The notes under the pieces are model-generated. The model ran no database searches. It was given only the letters and a program-made list of their open reading frames with translations, and had not been told where the DNA came from. Of a DNA stretch of 64,000 nucleotides, positions 9,598 through 19,050 are shown in pieces. Source of the stretch: Synechococcus sp. JA-2-3B'a(2-13) (GTDB lineage: Bacteria; Cyanobacteriota; Cyanobacteriia; Thermostichales; Thermostichaceae); assembly GCF_000013225.1 (NCBI RefSeq), contig NC_007776.1:949277-1013276 (forward strand), read 5' to 3'. Both the position numbers and the translations under genes were made by a program. How positions within the stretch are numbered: position 1 is the stretch's first letter; every line of letters begins with the position of its first letter.

Positions 9598-9628
9598 CTG
9601 ACTGAAACCAAAAAGGAAGTGATGATCC

Positions 9629-10858
9629 ATGGCACGCGCTAAGTTTGAACGCACCAAACCCCATGTCAACGTTGGCACCATCGGCCATGTTGACCACGGC
9701 AAGACCACCCTGACGGCTGCCATCACCACCACCTTGGCTGCTTTGGGTCAGGCCACAGCCAAAAGGTACGATGAGATCGACGCAGCGCCAGAGGAAAAAG
9801 CTCGCGGCATTACCATCAACACCGCCCACGTCGAGTATCAGACTGCCAACCGTCACTACGCCCACGTGGATTGTCCCGGCCACGCCGACTACGTGAAGAA
9901 CATGATCACAGGCGCGGCTCAGATGGATGGGGCCATCTTGGTGGTGTCTGCAGCTGATGGTCCCATGCCCCAAACACGGGAGCACATCCTGTTGGCCCGT
10001 CAGGTAGGGGTGCCCAGCTTGGTGGTCTTTCTGAACAAGGCAGACATGGTGGACGATCCAGAGCTGCTGGAGTTGGTGGAGCTGGAAGTGCGGGAGCTTC
10101 TCTCCAAATACGACTTCCCCGGCGACGACGTTCCCATCATCAGAGGATCGGCGCTGAAAGCCCTAGAAAGAATGACCGCCAACCCCAAAACCCAGCGGGG
10201 CGAAGATCCTTGGGTGGACAAAATTTATGAGCTGATGGATGCGGTGGACTCCTACATTCCCACGCCGGAGCGGGATGTGGACAAGCCCTTCCTGATGGCT
10301 GTGGAGGATGTCTTCTCGATTACTGGTCGGGGCACGGTGGCCACGGGCCGGATCGAGCGGGGCCGCATCAAAGTGGGCGAAACGGTGGAATTGGTGGGCC
10401 TGCGGGAAACTCGCTCCACCACTGTTACTGGCCTGGAAATGTTCCAAAAAACCCTCGATGAGGGGATCGCCGGCGACAACGTTGGTGTGCTGTTGCGCGG
10501 CATTCAGAAGAACGAAGTGGAGCGCGGCATGGTGCTGGCCAAGCCCAAGACCATTACTCCCCACACCAACTTCGAGTCTGAGGTGTATGTCCTCAAGAAA
10601 GAGGAGGGAGGTCGCCACACGCCCTTCTTTGCCGGCTATCGTCCTCAGTTCTATGTGCGCACCACCGATGTAACCGGCACCATCTCTTCCTTCACGGCTG
10701 ATGACGGATCCCAGCCAGAGATGGTGATGCCTGGTGACCGCGTTAAGATGACGGTGGAGCTGATCCAGCCCATCGCCATTGAGCAGGGGATGCGCTTTGC
10801 TATCCGCGAGGGTGGCCGTACTGTCGGAGCGGGTGTTGTCTCCAAGATCCTGAAGTAA
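9629..10858 (+). CDS. tuf: Elongation factor Tu
   Basis: A GTPase that delivers aminoacyl-tRNA to the ribosome. [17 protein letters not shown] and NKADM define the G domain, and domains II and III follow over 409 residues, the usual cyanobacterial length. A GGAAG run precedes the ATG. It is the fourth gene of the str operon. The 124-base gap after it carries a strong inverted repeat with a T run, so tuf and rpsJ may be partly uncoupled in transcription. Confidence 0.98.
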   Translation: MARAKFERTKPHVNVGTIGHVDHGKTTLTAAITTTLAALGQATAKRYDEIDAAPEEKARGITINTAHVEYQTANRHYAHVDCPGHADYVKNMITGAAQMDGAILVVSAADGPMPQTREHILLARQVGVPSLVVFLNKADMVDDPELLELVELEVRELLSKYDFPGDDVPIIRGSALKALERMTANPKTQRGEDPWVDKIYELMDAVDSYIPTPERDVDKPFLMAVEDVFSITGRGTVATGRIERGRIKVGETVELVGLRETRSTTVTGLEMFQKTLDEGIAGDNVGVLLRGIQKNEVERGMVLAKPKTITPHTNFESEVYVLKKEEGGRHTPFFAGYRPQFYVRTTDVTGTISSFTADDGSQPEMVMPGDRVKMTVELIQPIAIEQGMRFAIREGGRTVGAGVVSKILK

Positions 10859-10869
10859 GCGGCTTTTTC

Positions 10870-10950
10870 CTGGCAGGGATTGAGTGCCGACGGCCCCAGA
10901 CCAACTCAGTTGCGATAGTGGCGCGGAGCACTTTCCCTGCCAGCTTTTTT
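10870..10950 (+). terminator. Long-range inverted repeat plus T run between tuf and rpsJ
   Basis: CTGGCAGGGA (10870-10879) and TCCCTGCCAG (10934-10943) are perfect 10-base complements, followed at once by CTTTTTT. The 54-base segment between the arms can itself pair (TGAGT at 10881-10885 with ACTCA at 10904-10908). The layout resembles an intrinsic terminator or attenuator with a branched loop. Since rpsJ lies downstream, partial read-through would be expected. Confidence 0.6.
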
Positions 10951-10982
10951 GAGTCCCCCTTTTTCTGGATTGCTCTCCGGCC

Positions 10983-11300
10983 ATGCCTACCTTGACTCAA
11001 CAGAAAATTCGCATCCGCCTGAAGGCTTACGATCATCGGCTGCTGGATACTTCCTGCGACAAAATCGTGGATACGGCTCGTCGTACCGACGCCGTGCCGG
11101 TTGGCCCGATTCCTTTGCCTACTCGGCGCCGCATCTACTGTGTGCTGCGCTCCCCCCACATCGACAAGGACTCGCGGGAACATTTTGAAACCCGCACCCA
11201 CCGGCGCATTATCGACATCTATTCCCCCTCTTCCAAAACCATCGATGCTCTCATGAAGCTGGATCTGCCGGCAGGGGTAGATATCGAGGTGAAGCTGTGA
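10983..11300 (+). CDS. rpsJ: 30S ribosomal protein S10
   Basis: A 105-residue small-subunit protein, also the NusE antitermination factor in other bacteria. It shows the family core [33 protein letters not shown] and the [22 protein letters not shown] block. In cyanobacteria this gene commonly closes the str operon instead of opening the S10 operon, which fits its place after tuf. It follows the inverted repeat described above. Confidence 0.98.
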   Translation: MPTLTQQKIRIRLKAYDHRLLDTSCDKIVDTARRTDAVPVGPIPLPTRRRIYCVLRSPHIDKDSREHFETRTHRRIIDIYSPSSKTIDALMKLDLPAGVDIEVKL

Positions 11301-11364
11301 TGGATCTGCAGGGATCCCCCGCTTTCGCAGTCATTTCGTAGAGCTTGGATGAGGGTAGCAGCGG

Positions 11365-12282
11365 GTGACAACATCGGTTGATCCGGTCGATCGCGATAGT
11401 GGTGCAGACCCCTCTCAGGGGTTGGCAACTCCAGGAGCGGCCCAATCCCCCATCCCGGTTTTGGTGGTGGGGGCCCTGGGCAAAATGGGGCGAGAGGTGG
11501 TGCGAGCCGTTGCCGAGACGCCCGACATGAGGTTGGTGGGGGCGGTGGCCCGCTCGCAATTGGGCTTGGACATTGGCGAGGTGCTGGGCCTGGGATCCCT
11601 GGGGGTGGAGATTACCGATGACTTGTCGGGGCAGTTGCTGAGGTTGTCGCAGCGGAGCAACCGCGGCGTGATGGTGGATTTTACCCATCCTTGGTCGGCA
11701 TTTGAACATGTTCGCTCGGCCATTGCCTTTGGCGTGCGTCCGGTGGTGGGGACGACGGGCCTGACGCCGGAGCAGGTGGAGCGGCTGCGGGATCTGGCGG
11801 ACAAGTCGGGTGTGGGCTGTTTAATCGCGCCCAATTTTGCCATCGGCATGATTTTGCTGCAGCAGATGGCGCTGCAGGCGGCCCAGTATTTTGACCATGT
11901 CGAGATCATCGAGCTGCACCACAACCGCAAAGCGGATGCCCCCAGCGGCACGGCTCTACAGACGGCCCAACGGCTGGGACAATTGGGCAAAACCTTTAAC
12001 CCGCCCGTTCGCGACAGCGGGACGGAGTCCTCAGTGGAAGAAAAAGAGCTGATCCCCGGTGCGCGGGGAGGGCTCTCTGGCCCCAACATTCCCATTCACA
12101 GCGTTCGTCTGCCGGGGTTGATCGCCCATCAGGAGGTCATTTTTGGTGGGATGGGGCAAACCCTCACCTTGAGACACGACACCACGGATCGGATAGCTTT
12201 TATGCCGGGAGTGATCCTGGGGATCCGCAAGGTGCTGCAGCTCAAAGGTTTGGTCTACGGGCTGGAGCAAGTGTTGAGCTAG
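11365..12282 (+). CDS. dapB: 4-hydroxy-tetrahydrodipicolinate reductase
   Basis: An NAD(P)H-dependent reductase of lysine and diaminopimelate synthesis. The nucleotide-binding motif is [13 protein letters not shown] after an unusually long, Ser/Pro/Ala-rich N-terminal lead of about 30 residues. The catalytic block [15 protein letters not shown] is intact. The start is a GTG; the true start could be further downstream. Bases 12007-12030, coding for the RDSGTESS stretch, match a short dispersed repeat found elsewhere in the window. That segment sits in a surface region where insertions are tolerated. The stop codon overlaps the convergent MetF-like gene by four bases. Confidence 0.95.
   Translation: MTTSVDPVDRDSGADPSQGLATPGAAQSPIPVLVVGALGKMGREVVRAVAETPDMRLVGAVARSQLGLDIGEVLGLGSLGVEITDDLSGQLLRLSQRSNRGVMVDFTHPWSAFEHVRSAIAFGVRPVVGTTGLTPEQVERLRDLADKSGVGCLIAPNFAIGMILLQQMALQAAQYFDHVEIIELHHNRKADAPSGTALQTAQRLGQLGKTFNPPVRDSGTESSVEEKELIPGARGGLSGPNIPIHSVRLPGLIAHQEVIFGGMGQTLTLRHDTTDRIAFMPGVILGIRKVLQLKGLVYGLEQVLS
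12007..12030 (+). repeat. Dispersed palindrome-type repeat, copy inside dapB
   Basis: A 24-base segment, TTCGCGACA then core GCGGGACGGAGTCC, that recurs with small changes at 13679-13702 (inverted), 42024-42045 and 43194-43213 (inverted). Here it is in frame inside dapB. Confidence 0.6.
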
Positions 12283-13196
12283 CCGGTCAGGGGAGGGATC
12301 CCGGCCTCATCCAGAATGCGGGGGATGAGGTGCTCGGCTTTGACGGCCATCAGATGCACCCCATGGCAGATCTGGCGGGCCTGCCGCACCTGTTCGGCGG
12401 CAATGCGGATCCCTTCTTCGAGGGGGTGGGCGGCGTTGGCCAGCCGCTGGATAATCTCGTCTGGGATCTTCACTCCTGGCAGGTTGCGGTTGATAAACTC
12501 GGCATTTTTGGCCGACTTGAGCAAAAAGATGCCAGCCAGGATGGGCTTGCCGGCGGGACGGCCCAACTTATCCATGAAGCGCTCCAGCTGCTCGAAGTCG
12601 GTGACCATCTGGCTTTGGAAAAATTGGGCCCCGTTTTCCAGCTTGCGGTGGAAGCGCCGCTCCAGGCCGGAAAAGCTGCCCGATTGGGGTTCTACCGCTG
12701 CCCCTGCCAACAGATGCGTGCCCCCATCCGGGAGAGGTTTGCCATTGCAATCGAGGCCGTTGTTCAGCCGCTGGATAAGCTGCAGCAAGCGCACCGACTC
12801 CAGATCGAATACGGGGCGGGCATCGGGGCAATCGCCGATGTGGATGGGATCCCCGGTGAGGGCCAACACATTGCGCAGGCCGAGAGCTGAGGCCCCCAAC
12901 AGATCCCCCTGGAGGGCCAGGCGGTTGCGATCTCGACAGGCCAACTGCAGGATCGGTTCAACGCCTGCCTGATGCAACAGCACCGAGGCCGCCAACGGGC
13001 TCATGCGGGCCATGGCTCGGTTGGAGTCCGTAATGTTGATGGCATGCACCCGCCCCTTGAGCTGCTGGGCCAGAGACAGCAGGGTGCTGGTGTCGGATCC
13101 CTTGGGGGGGGTGATCTCGGCGGTGAGCAGAAATTCCCCCCGCTGGATGGCCTGGGCGAAGCGGGACAGGGGAGGTGATGAGGGGATCAGGGCCAC
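12279..13196 (-). CDS. metF: Methylenetetrahydrofolate reductase-family protein
   Basis: An FAD-dependent TIM-barrel protein of the MetF family. MetF reduces 5,10-methylene-tetrahydrofolate to 5-methyl-tetrahydrofolate for methionine synthesis. Visible family traits are [13 protein letters not shown] near the N-terminus, [40 protein letters not shown] and NVLALTGDP, the folate/FAD-binding strands. At 305 residues it matches compact bacterial MetF. The 3' end overlaps dapB tail to tail by four bases. Its exact substrate is not proven, because related reductases act in other one-carbon pathways. Confidence 0.82.
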   Translation of the reverse strand: MALIPSSPPLSRFAQAIQRGEFLLTAEITPPKGSDTSTLLSLAQQLKGRVHAINITDSNRAMARMSPLAASVLLHQAGVEPILQLACRDRNRLALQGDLLGASALGLRNVLALTGDPIHIGDCPDARPVFDLESVRLLQLIQRLNNGLDCNGKPLPDGGTHLLAGAAVEPQSGSFSGLERRFHRKLENGAQFFQSQMVTDFEQLERFMDKLGRPAGKPILAGIFLLKSAKNAEFINRNLPGVKIPDEIIQRLANAAHPLEEGIRIAAEQVRQARQICHGVHLMAVKAEHLIPRILDEAGIPPLTG

Positions 13197-13273
13197 AATT
13201 CCTGAAGGAAAGGTAAAACGGCTGGCTTATTATCGACTTTTCCGGGAGGTTTTTCCAGACAGGTCGTCCTTTC

Positions 13274-14869
13274 TCAAGGCTTGGGCGAGGGAAGGGGGCT
13301 GGGCGGGGGCTGCACCCGCATTTCCCCCAGCCATATCTGGGGATCCCCCTGTTGCAGATGCTGCCGCCAATCTTGTGCGGCTGCAGGAGGGATCCCGTCC
13401 GGGCTTAAAGTCCAGCTCCAGCCGATCACCTGAGGCCAGCGCTGCGCCTCCAGACCTTCCAGCAGCGGTTGAGAGGTTGCTGAGCCCGGAGCCGGCCCGC
13501 GGATCACCACAGGCACTTTCGGGTTGAGGGCCTCAAGGCGGCGGTACAGCGGTTCAAAAGCGGCGGGATCCCCCGTTACCTGTAGGCTCAGCCAGTCCAT
13601 CTCAGGGAACCGAGCCCAGGTGGACACGGCCTTGGCATCTTCTCCGTCCAGCTCCACCACCCAGAGCAAATTGGCCGGGGACTCCGTCCCGCTAACGCGA
13701 ACAGAGCGCAGGGTTTGCATCAGGTGTTGGTAAGCCCGTTGTTGCAGCGAGGACTCCGTCCCACCAAAGGGCTCCCCACCGCTACCGCGAGCGCGTTCGG
13801 GATCCCCGTCGCCAACAACGACGGCCAGGATGATGGGGGTGGCAAAGCGCTGGATCCCGCGGGCCCAAGAGCGCAAGGTCTCATCGTGATCCCCATTGGC
13901 CAAGGCAGAAAGTTGGGCCGGATCTAGCCGCAGGCGCAGGTAGGGGACTGAGCCGCTTTCCCGCAGGCGACTGGCCAACTGCTGCGGAAAGTCCTGGCGG
14001 GGATCCCAGAGGTGATCCACGGCTGCCCAGGCGGGGGGCTGACCAATGGCCTGGCGATAGGCGAGGAGTTGATCCCAAGTGGGAATGCCCGGCCAAGCGA
14101 CCCCGTGATACAGCCGACCCGGAGGTGGCGGCAGCGGCCTACCCCGCAGAAAGGGGGCGGAATCGGGTGGGATCGGCGAGGTGAGAACAACCTCCAGCCG
14201 CAGCGGCGGCAAGACCTCACCGGCAGGGGGATGCGGCAGGGAGAAAGGGAGGATCCAACTGCGCTCCTGGAACTGGCCTCGGATGATCTGCTGAGGGTGA
14301 AAGTCCTGGGGAGGTGGCAGCGGTTCCAGCGGGTCTTCCCCCCAGAAAGCCCGTTGGATTACCAAGCGCACCCCTGCGCCGGGGTGGATCAGAGGCGTGG
14401 TGGTATCCAGGTGAAAGCTACCCCTGAGGCGGGTGGACGTCTCATTGGGCTCAACCCGGAAGGAGAAGGTGATCTGGTCAGATCGGTAGGTGCCTGGAGC
14501 GGGGGAAGCAGTGGGGGGCGGGGATCCCGGTAGGCTTTCGCAGTCGGTGCAGGGAAAAATGGCCTGCGGATGGAGCGAAACGGGAGCCTCGCGGGCGGAT
14601 TGCAGTTGCTCAGCAGTGATGACAAAACTGGCCCAAAGGTGTTTCAGACGGGGCTCCCGACCAGGCTGAATATCGGAAAAGGATCGGCCTTCGGGAGTGG
14701 CCGTCCGCGTGCCGACAGCAGCGCCATCCAGAGGGACTGTAGAAACCGGGTCGTCAGCACATCCCCCCAAAAAACCAACCGACAAAATCAGCAGCAGCGC
14801 CCAGCCGCAAGTGCTCCGCACCGCTACCGCGACCCAGGGGTCGAGTTTGCAGTTGGATGGCTGGATCAT
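13274..14869 (-). CDS. Predicted lipoprotein with a degenerate GH26-like barrel
   Basis: A 531-residue exported protein. A hydrophobic signal segment (WALLLILSVGFLGGC) ends in a lipobox-type LGGC, so a lipid anchor is likely. Residues ~40-250 form a beta-rich, Pro-rich region. From about residue 250 (VAWPGIPTWDQLLAYR) the spacing recalls glycoside hydrolase family 26: PAWAAVDHLWDPR, RFATPIILAVV, ANLLWVVELD, WLSLQVTGDP, PVVIRG and QVIGWSWTL. At the positions where GH26 enzymes have the HEMNG acid/base and the EFG nucleophile, this protein reads GDGDPERA and RGPAPG. If the assignment is right, it is probably a non-catalytic sugar-binding relative. Three copies or halves of a dispersed repeat lie within this gene. 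Confidence 0.6.
   Translation of the reverse strand: MIQPSNCKLDPWVAVAVRSTCGWALLLILSVGFLGGCADDPVSTVPLDGAAVGTRTATPEGRSFSDIQPGREPRLKHLWASFVITAEQLQSAREAPVSLHPQAIFPCTDCESLPGSPPPTASPAPGTYRSDQITFSFRVEPNETSTRLRGSFHLDTTTPLIHPGAGVRLVIQRAFWGEDPLEPLPPPQDFHPQQIIRGQFQERSWILPFSLPHPPAGEVLPPLRLEVVLTSPIPPDSAPFLRGRPLPPPPGRLYHGVAWPGIPTWDQLLAYRQAIGQPPAWAAVDHLWDPRQDFPQQLASRLRESGSVPYLRLRLDPAQLSALANGDHDETLRSWARGIQRFATPIILAVVVGDGDPERARGSGGEPFGGTESSLQQRAYQHLMQTLRSVRVSGTESPANLLWVVELDGEDAKAVSTWARFPEMDWLSLQVTGDPAAFEPLYRRLEALNPKVPVVIRGPAPGSATSQPLLEGLEAQRWPQVIGWSWTLSPDGIPPAAAQDWRQHLQQGDPQIWLGEMRVQPPPSPLPSPKP
13679..13702 (-). repeat. Dispersed repeat, copy inside the lipoprotein gene
   Basis: GGACTCCGTCCC followed by GCTAACGCGAAC is the inverted form of the dapB copy at 12007-12030, matching at 20 or more of 24 positions. 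It is located in the minus-strand lipoprotein gene, in frame. Confidence 0.6.
13751..13792 (-). repeat. Dispersed repeat, split copy
   Basis: GGACTCCGTCCC (13751-13762) and CCGCTACCGCGAGC (13779-13792) are the two halves of the repeat, separated here by 16 bases. A third half-copy, CCGCTACCGCGA, is at 14821-14832 in the same gene. Confidence 0.5.
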
Positions 14870-15093
14870 GATCTCACCTCAATACACCACTCCTGCCCGG
14901 CTACCGAAGGGAGTCGATGCCGCTCTCGTCTTGTGGACGGTGCGGTTCCCGACGGGGCACCAACGCAAACGGCCAGCAAGATCCCTTTCCCTCCGGTTGC
15001 TAGAGGGATCCTCGCCCAGAGGCACACCCTTTGAGATTGATCCCGATCACACCCGTTGCTGAACGGGAAAGGTCTCCGTCCTGCCCAGGCGAA

Positions 15094-16002
15094 CTATCCC
15101 TGCGGCACGGTTGCGACTTCTGGGTAAATGGTCAGGATCCCTTCGTAGAGGATTTGGCCGGGCTGCACCTCCAGGCGGTCGATGCGCACGCCCGGATCCA
15201 ACTGAATGGGGAAATCGGCCAGGCCGGGGATGGGGATCTCTTGGCCTTCGCTCACCCAGAGGGGATTGACCAGCCGCAACCGGTTGGGACCTTGGGCTTC
15301 TAGGCCGGTCAGCACCGTCACCGGCGCTTCCACCCCTTCGGGAGTGGTCAGGTTGGCCTGGATGCGCAGCCGACCCTGTTCCAGCGTGACCTGAGGCTGG
15401 CGGATGAGAAAGGGCACCACTTGGCCCCCAACGGGCAACTGCACCTGGGCCTGGGCCAGTTGGGCTTGGATGAGGGGAGCCTGAAGGGTGCGGTTCAGGT
15501 CTTCCTCGGTGAGGCGTAAACTCACCTGCACCGGCACAGGGGCCAATAGCCGCAGCGGGCTCCGTCCCTGGATGGCTTCGCCCACATTGAGGCGAATATC
15601 CTGGCCCCGCAGCCGCAGATGGCTGACCTGAAAGCCTTGATAGCTGAGGTTGTCTCCCGACACCTGGGCCTGAGGGATCTGCCCATTCAAAATCTGGGCG
15701 TCAGAGCCGACAATTTGCACTTGCAGGTTATCGACCCTCTGCACCTCCGAACGGATCCAAGCCGCCACCAAAGGGCTGAGAAGGGATCCGGCAATTTGGG
15801 CAAATCCGGGCCAAGGCCAAAACATGGTGGGTAGGCTGAGCAGCAATGCAAACCCCAGCCGCTGCCCCGCTTGCGAGAGCCGTTGGCGGCGACAGGTTGC
15901 CGATTGGGTTTGGAGAGGAGACGGATCTGGACTGGGCCGATGGCAAGACGTGAGCAGCACTGGATACCTCGGGAGCAACAACAAGCGATGGTTTCCACCC
16001 AA
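15094..16002 (-). CDS. DUF2993 (LmeA-like) exported protein
   Basis: The protein has a signal-like hydrophobic stretch at about residues 48-68 (RLGFALLLSLPTMFWPW). The mature beta-rich domain has the pattern of DUF2993 proteins: SPLVAAWIRSEVQRVDNLQVQI, then repeated strands such as VSGDNLSYQGFQVSHLRLRG and a closing DPGVRIDRLEVQPGQ. Cyanobacteria usually carry several such proteins, thought to bind lipids in the periplasm or at the thylakoid. The frame opens with a TTG, and the real start may be a GTG or ATG up to 50 codons further in, so the N-terminus is uncertain. It is the first gene upstream of a minus-strand block but separated by 224 bases from the lipoprotein gene. Confidence 0.75.
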   Translation of the reverse strand: MGGNHRLLLLPRYPVLLTSCHRPSPDPSPLQTQSATCRRQRLSQAGQRLGFALLLSLPTMFWPWPGFAQIAGSLLSPLVAAWIRSEVQRVDNLQVQIVGSDAQILNGQIPQAQVSGDNLSYQGFQVSHLRLRGQDIRLNVGEAIQGRSPLRLLAPVPVQVSLRLTEEDLNRTLQAPLIQAQLAQAQVQLPVGGQVVPFLIRQPQVTLEQGRLRIQANLTTPEGVEAPVTVLTGLEAQGPNRLRLVNPLWVSEGQEIPIPGLADFPIQLDPGVRIDRLEVQPGQILYEGILTIYPEVATVPQG

Positions 16003-16066
16003 CTACGACCAGACTAGGGCAGGACTTCTCCGCCGAACAGAGGGATCCCCCGCACACTTGGAGAGG

Positions 16067-17407
16067 CTATCCATCCGTCAACTGCCACCAGAGATACCCC
16101 AGCCGCAGATAGTGAAGCCGTAGCCAGGGCAAAGGGAAAGCGCGGGGCGGCTGGCGAAACAGAGCGCTCATCTGAGAAGGGATCCCGGCAATCTCCTGGG
16201 CCAGCATTTTGCCCGCCCACACTGCTGTGGCCACACCGCTGCCGTGATAGGCCAAGCCGTACCACAGGCTGGGATCCGCCGGCGAAGGGCCAATATGGGG
16301 GTGAAACTGCCGAGAAAGGCAGACCAGTCCATTCCAGGCGTACTCGATCTCCACCCCTTCCCAAGCAGGGAAAAGACGATAGAGCTGTCGGGTCATCCAA
16401 GTGCGCAACTGCTGTCGCTCCGTCGGGGTATCGCGGGTGCCACCCCGTCCCCCAAACAGCAGGCGCCCATCCGGCAGCAGACGGTAATAGAACAGCAGCC
16501 GCCGCATGTCGTAGAGCGGCGTCGGATCCCACCACCCCTGCGCTTTCTGCTCCTGAGGCGTTAGAGGTCGGGTGACCAGGATGTTGGACAGTGCCGGCAA
16601 CAGGGATCCCGCCAGTTGGGGATACAGGGCCTCTGGGGTGTAGCCATTGGTGGCAATGACCAAGTGCCGAGCGCGCACCGTTCCTCCCGGCGTGTGACAG
16701 ATGTGTTGGGATCCCACCTTTTCCCAGGCCGTGACCGGACTGCCGCTGTACAGTTTTGCCCCCCACCGGTGGGCCACTTGGGCCAGTCCTTGGGTGAGCT
16801 TGAGGGGGTTGAGGCCAAACCCCACCCCGATGTGCAAAGCGCCGTGGTTCTCTTGGCTGTTGAAGCCGCGTTCCCGCAGCTCTTTGGGGTTGAGGAGCTG
16901 GGCCGGGTAGCCCGCCACCTGAGTACAGATCTGGTACTCGGCCTCTAACTCCGACCATGCCTGTGGACGATGGGCCACTGCATAGCAGCCCTGTCCCTGA
17001 GCCTCTAGGGAGAAGCCCTCGCTGGCCGCCAGCTCCTGAACGGTTTCCACTGCCTGCCATTGATCCCGGTAGTAGCGCTCTGTCTCTGCCAGGCCCACCC
17101 GCCGCACCATCTGGGTGTGGGTAAGGTGGCTCGCCCCCACCCCGCAAAAGCCACCGTTGCGTCCCGAGGCCCCCCAACCCAGGGATCCCGCCTCCAGCAG
17201 ACAAGCATGGATGCCGTGGTCGCGGGCCAGGTGCAGAGCCGTCGATAGCCCCGTCAATCCTCCCCCCACAATGACCACCTCAGCGCTCACCTGCTCCTGC
17301 AAAGGTGCCGGATGCCGCCAGCCGGGATCTGCTATCGTGCTGTCCCAGTAGCTGCCGACCGGGCAGGCAGGATCGTAGGTGCTGGCAGGATAAAGGCCCT
17401 TTCTCAT
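16067..17407 (-). CDS. FAD-dependent oxidoreductase (DAO/PuuB-like)
   Basis: A D-amino-acid-oxidase-type flavoprotein of about 446 residues. The dinucleotide-binding motif VVIVGGGLTGLSTALHLA and the following LLEAGSLGWGASGRNGGFC fit the amine or gamma-glutamylputrescine oxidase subgroup. Near the C-terminus, YHGSGVATAVWAGKMLA is the second FAD contact. Substrate is not predictable; a secondary amine is likely. The frame extends to 17515, but the ATG at 17407 is chosen because the longer form would overlap the upstream MocA-like gene and its extra residues do not look like this family. The gene lies downstream of tatC and the MocA-like gene on the same strand. Confidence 0.82.
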   Translation of the reverse strand: MRKGLYPASTYDPACPVGSYWDSTIADPGWRHPAPLQEQVSAEVVIVGGGLTGLSTALHLARDHGIHACLLEAGSLGWGASGRNGGFCGVGASHLTHTQMVRRVGLAETERYYRDQWQAVETVQELAASEGFSLEAQGQGCYAVAHRPQAWSELEAEYQICTQVAGYPAQLLNPKELRERGFNSQENHGALHIGVGFGLNPLKLTQGLAQVAHRWGAKLYSGSPVTAWEKVGSQHICHTPGGTVRARHLVIATNGYTPEALYPQLAGSLLPALSNILVTRPLTPQEQKAQGWWDPTPLYDMRRLLFYYRLLPDGRLLFGGRGGTRDTPTERQQLRTWMTRQLYRLFPAWEGVEIEYAWNGLVCLSRQFHPHIGPSPADPSLWYGLAYHGSGVATAVWAGKMLAQEIAGIPSQMSALFRQPPRAFPLPWLRLHYLRLGYLWWQLTDG

Positions 17408-17501
17408 ACGAGCAATGGGAAGAACATCTTGCTGGGCAACGCCGAAGTGCTCGGTACCGCTGAGGCGACCGGTCGCAGGACAAGTGCTGAAGGGGATCCC
17501 C

Positions 17502-18116
17502 TCACTCCTGGGCAACGCTGTCGCAACCGGCAGCAGCGGCCTCCATATCGGCAGGGGTATTGCAGTCCAGGAAGATCTCAGGAGTGTAGAGCTCCACCTC
17601 CTGTACCCGCCTGCCCAGATCCTGCAACAACCGGCGCAGGCCCAGGGTTTCTTCTCGGAGATCCAACAGCTTTTCCCGCAAGCGCCTGTCGATCAGGGTA
17701 GGGTGCCCCCGTCGTCCTCGATGCACCGGCACAGTAACCCAAGCGCGATGGCGCAGATGGTACTCCAGCAAGCTGTGGTAGATCCACGCCGGACGGGGCT
17801 GATCCACCGCCGAAATGGCCAGCACCTGAAAATCGGCAGGGATCCCTTCCACCCCTACCCGAATGGAGTGGGTCTTGCCCAGCTCAGGAGCCGAATTGAC
17901 CAGCACCTCTGCCCCTGCCAAGTGGGGTTGGGCTGCCGCCAAATGCTGGGATCCCAGCACCACCCAGGGTTGAAACCCCGCCTGTCGCCACTGAAAAATC
18001 TGGTAAGAGAGCAGGGTTTGCCCGTCTTTCCAGGGCAGAAAGGCTTTCGGCTCTCCCATCCGCGTGGAAAACCCAGCCGCCAAGATCAGCGCATGCAGCT
18101 TCGGCTCATTTGCCAA
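17502..18116 (-). CDS. mocA: MocA-like nucleotidyltransferase
   Basis: A 204-residue GT-A-fold nucleotidyltransferase. The N-terminal ALILAAGFSTRMGEPKAFLPW motif binds the nucleotide. ISAVDQPRP provides the metal-binding aspartate, and NTPADMEAA near the C-terminus is the usual closing motif. The nearest described group is MocA/MobA, which attaches CTP or GTP to molybdopterin. Other NTP transferases of this size exist, so the cofactor role is a family inference. It starts 11 bases inside the 3' end of tatC, suggesting translational coupling. No other molybdenum cofactor gene is visible. Confidence 0.78.
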   Translation of the reverse strand: MANEPKLHALILAAGFSTRMGEPKAFLPWKDGQTLLSYQIFQWRQAGFQPWVVLGSQHLAAAQPHLAGAEVLVNSAPELGKTHSIRVGVEGIPADFQVLAISAVDQPRPAWIYHSLLEYHLRHRAWVTVPVHRGRRGHPTLIDRRLREKLLDLREETLGLRRLLQDLGRRVQEVELYTPEIFLDCNTPADMEAAAAGCDSVAQE

Positions 18117-18888
18117 GGAGCTTCACCAGCAGAATGCCAAACAAATATAGAAACGTCACAGCCCCGGCCAAAAGGCTCTGGGTAAGGGGATCCGTCGAGG
18201 GGGTGAGAATGGCCCCCGCCACCACCGCGCCCAGAACCACGTAGCGCCAGCCCTTGAACATCTGCTCGGCAGTCACCAGACCCAGCGCCCCCAGCAGCGC
18301 CTGCAAAATCGGCACCTGAAAGGCCAGGCCGGTGCTGAACAGCAGCAGCAGCACAAACTCAAAGTAGCGGTCGATGGACCAAGCCTGATCCACCACCCCT
18401 TCGCCGTAGCGAATGAAAAAGTTGAGCGCCGCCGGAATGAGGAGATAGTAGGCAAAGACCAAGCCGGCCACAAAGAGAAGGCTGGATCCCAGCACCACCG
18501 GCCCCAGCAGCTTGCGCTCCTTCACGCTCAGACCCGGCAAGACGAAGCGGGCAATTTGGTAGAGCAAAAAGGGCGTGGCCAGCAATAACCCCGAGTAGGC
18601 CGCCACCTTCACAGAAACGAAAAAATACTCCCCCGGCGCCAGTTGCAAAAAGGTAACCCCCCGAGCGGGCACCTCCAGCAGGGCGACAATGCGATTCACC
18701 ACGGCAAAGCAGGCGATGATGCAGATCGCCACCGCGATCACGCTGGCCAACAGGCGGCTGCGCAGCTCTTCCAAGTGCTCCATCAAGGTCATTTCGACCT
18801 CGTAGGGAAACTCCGGATCCCGCACCCGACCAGGCTCAGGGGCCGCCGCGGCTTGCTCCGGGGACTCGGTCTCAGAGGCAAGGGTCAT
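18106..18888 (-). CDS. tatC: Sec-independent protein translocase TatC
   Basis: A polytopic membrane protein that recognises twin-arginine signal peptides. The conserved N-terminal EMTLMEHLEELRSRLL is present, followed by about six membrane segments. VKVAAYSGLLLATPFLLYQI and FPVPILQALL-like stretches (here FQVPILQALLGALG) match the family. The 260-residue length includes a 28-residue acidic lead. It overlaps the MocA-like gene by 11 bases; no tatA or tatB gene is adjacent. In cyanobacteria the complex works in the plasma and thylakoid membranes. Confidence 0.96.
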   Translation of the reverse strand: MTLASETESPEQAAAAPEPGRVRDPEFPYEVEMTLMEHLEELRSRLLASVIAVAICIIACFAVVNRIVALLEVPARGVTFLQLAPGEYFFVSVKVAAYSGLLLATPFLLYQIARFVLPGLSVKERKLLGPVVLGSSLLFVAGLVFAYYLLIPAALNFFIRYGEGVVDQAWSIDRYFEFVLLLLFSTGLAFQVPILQALLGALGLVTAEQMFKGWRYVVLGAVVAGAILTPSTDPLTQSLLAGAVTFLYLFGILLVKLLGK

Positions 18889-19050
18889 GGGCCAAGGTGT
18901 AACGAAACGTTCCCCGCTATCTTAGCGCTGCCCCCTCTCCAGGGAAAAGCACTTGCCCAACACTCCTCGCCATTGGGCGGTGGCCCAAGCCCGTTAAGGG
19001 GATCCCGGGGCCTGAGCAGATGAAACTGGGAAGGGGAGCGGTTGCAGTTT

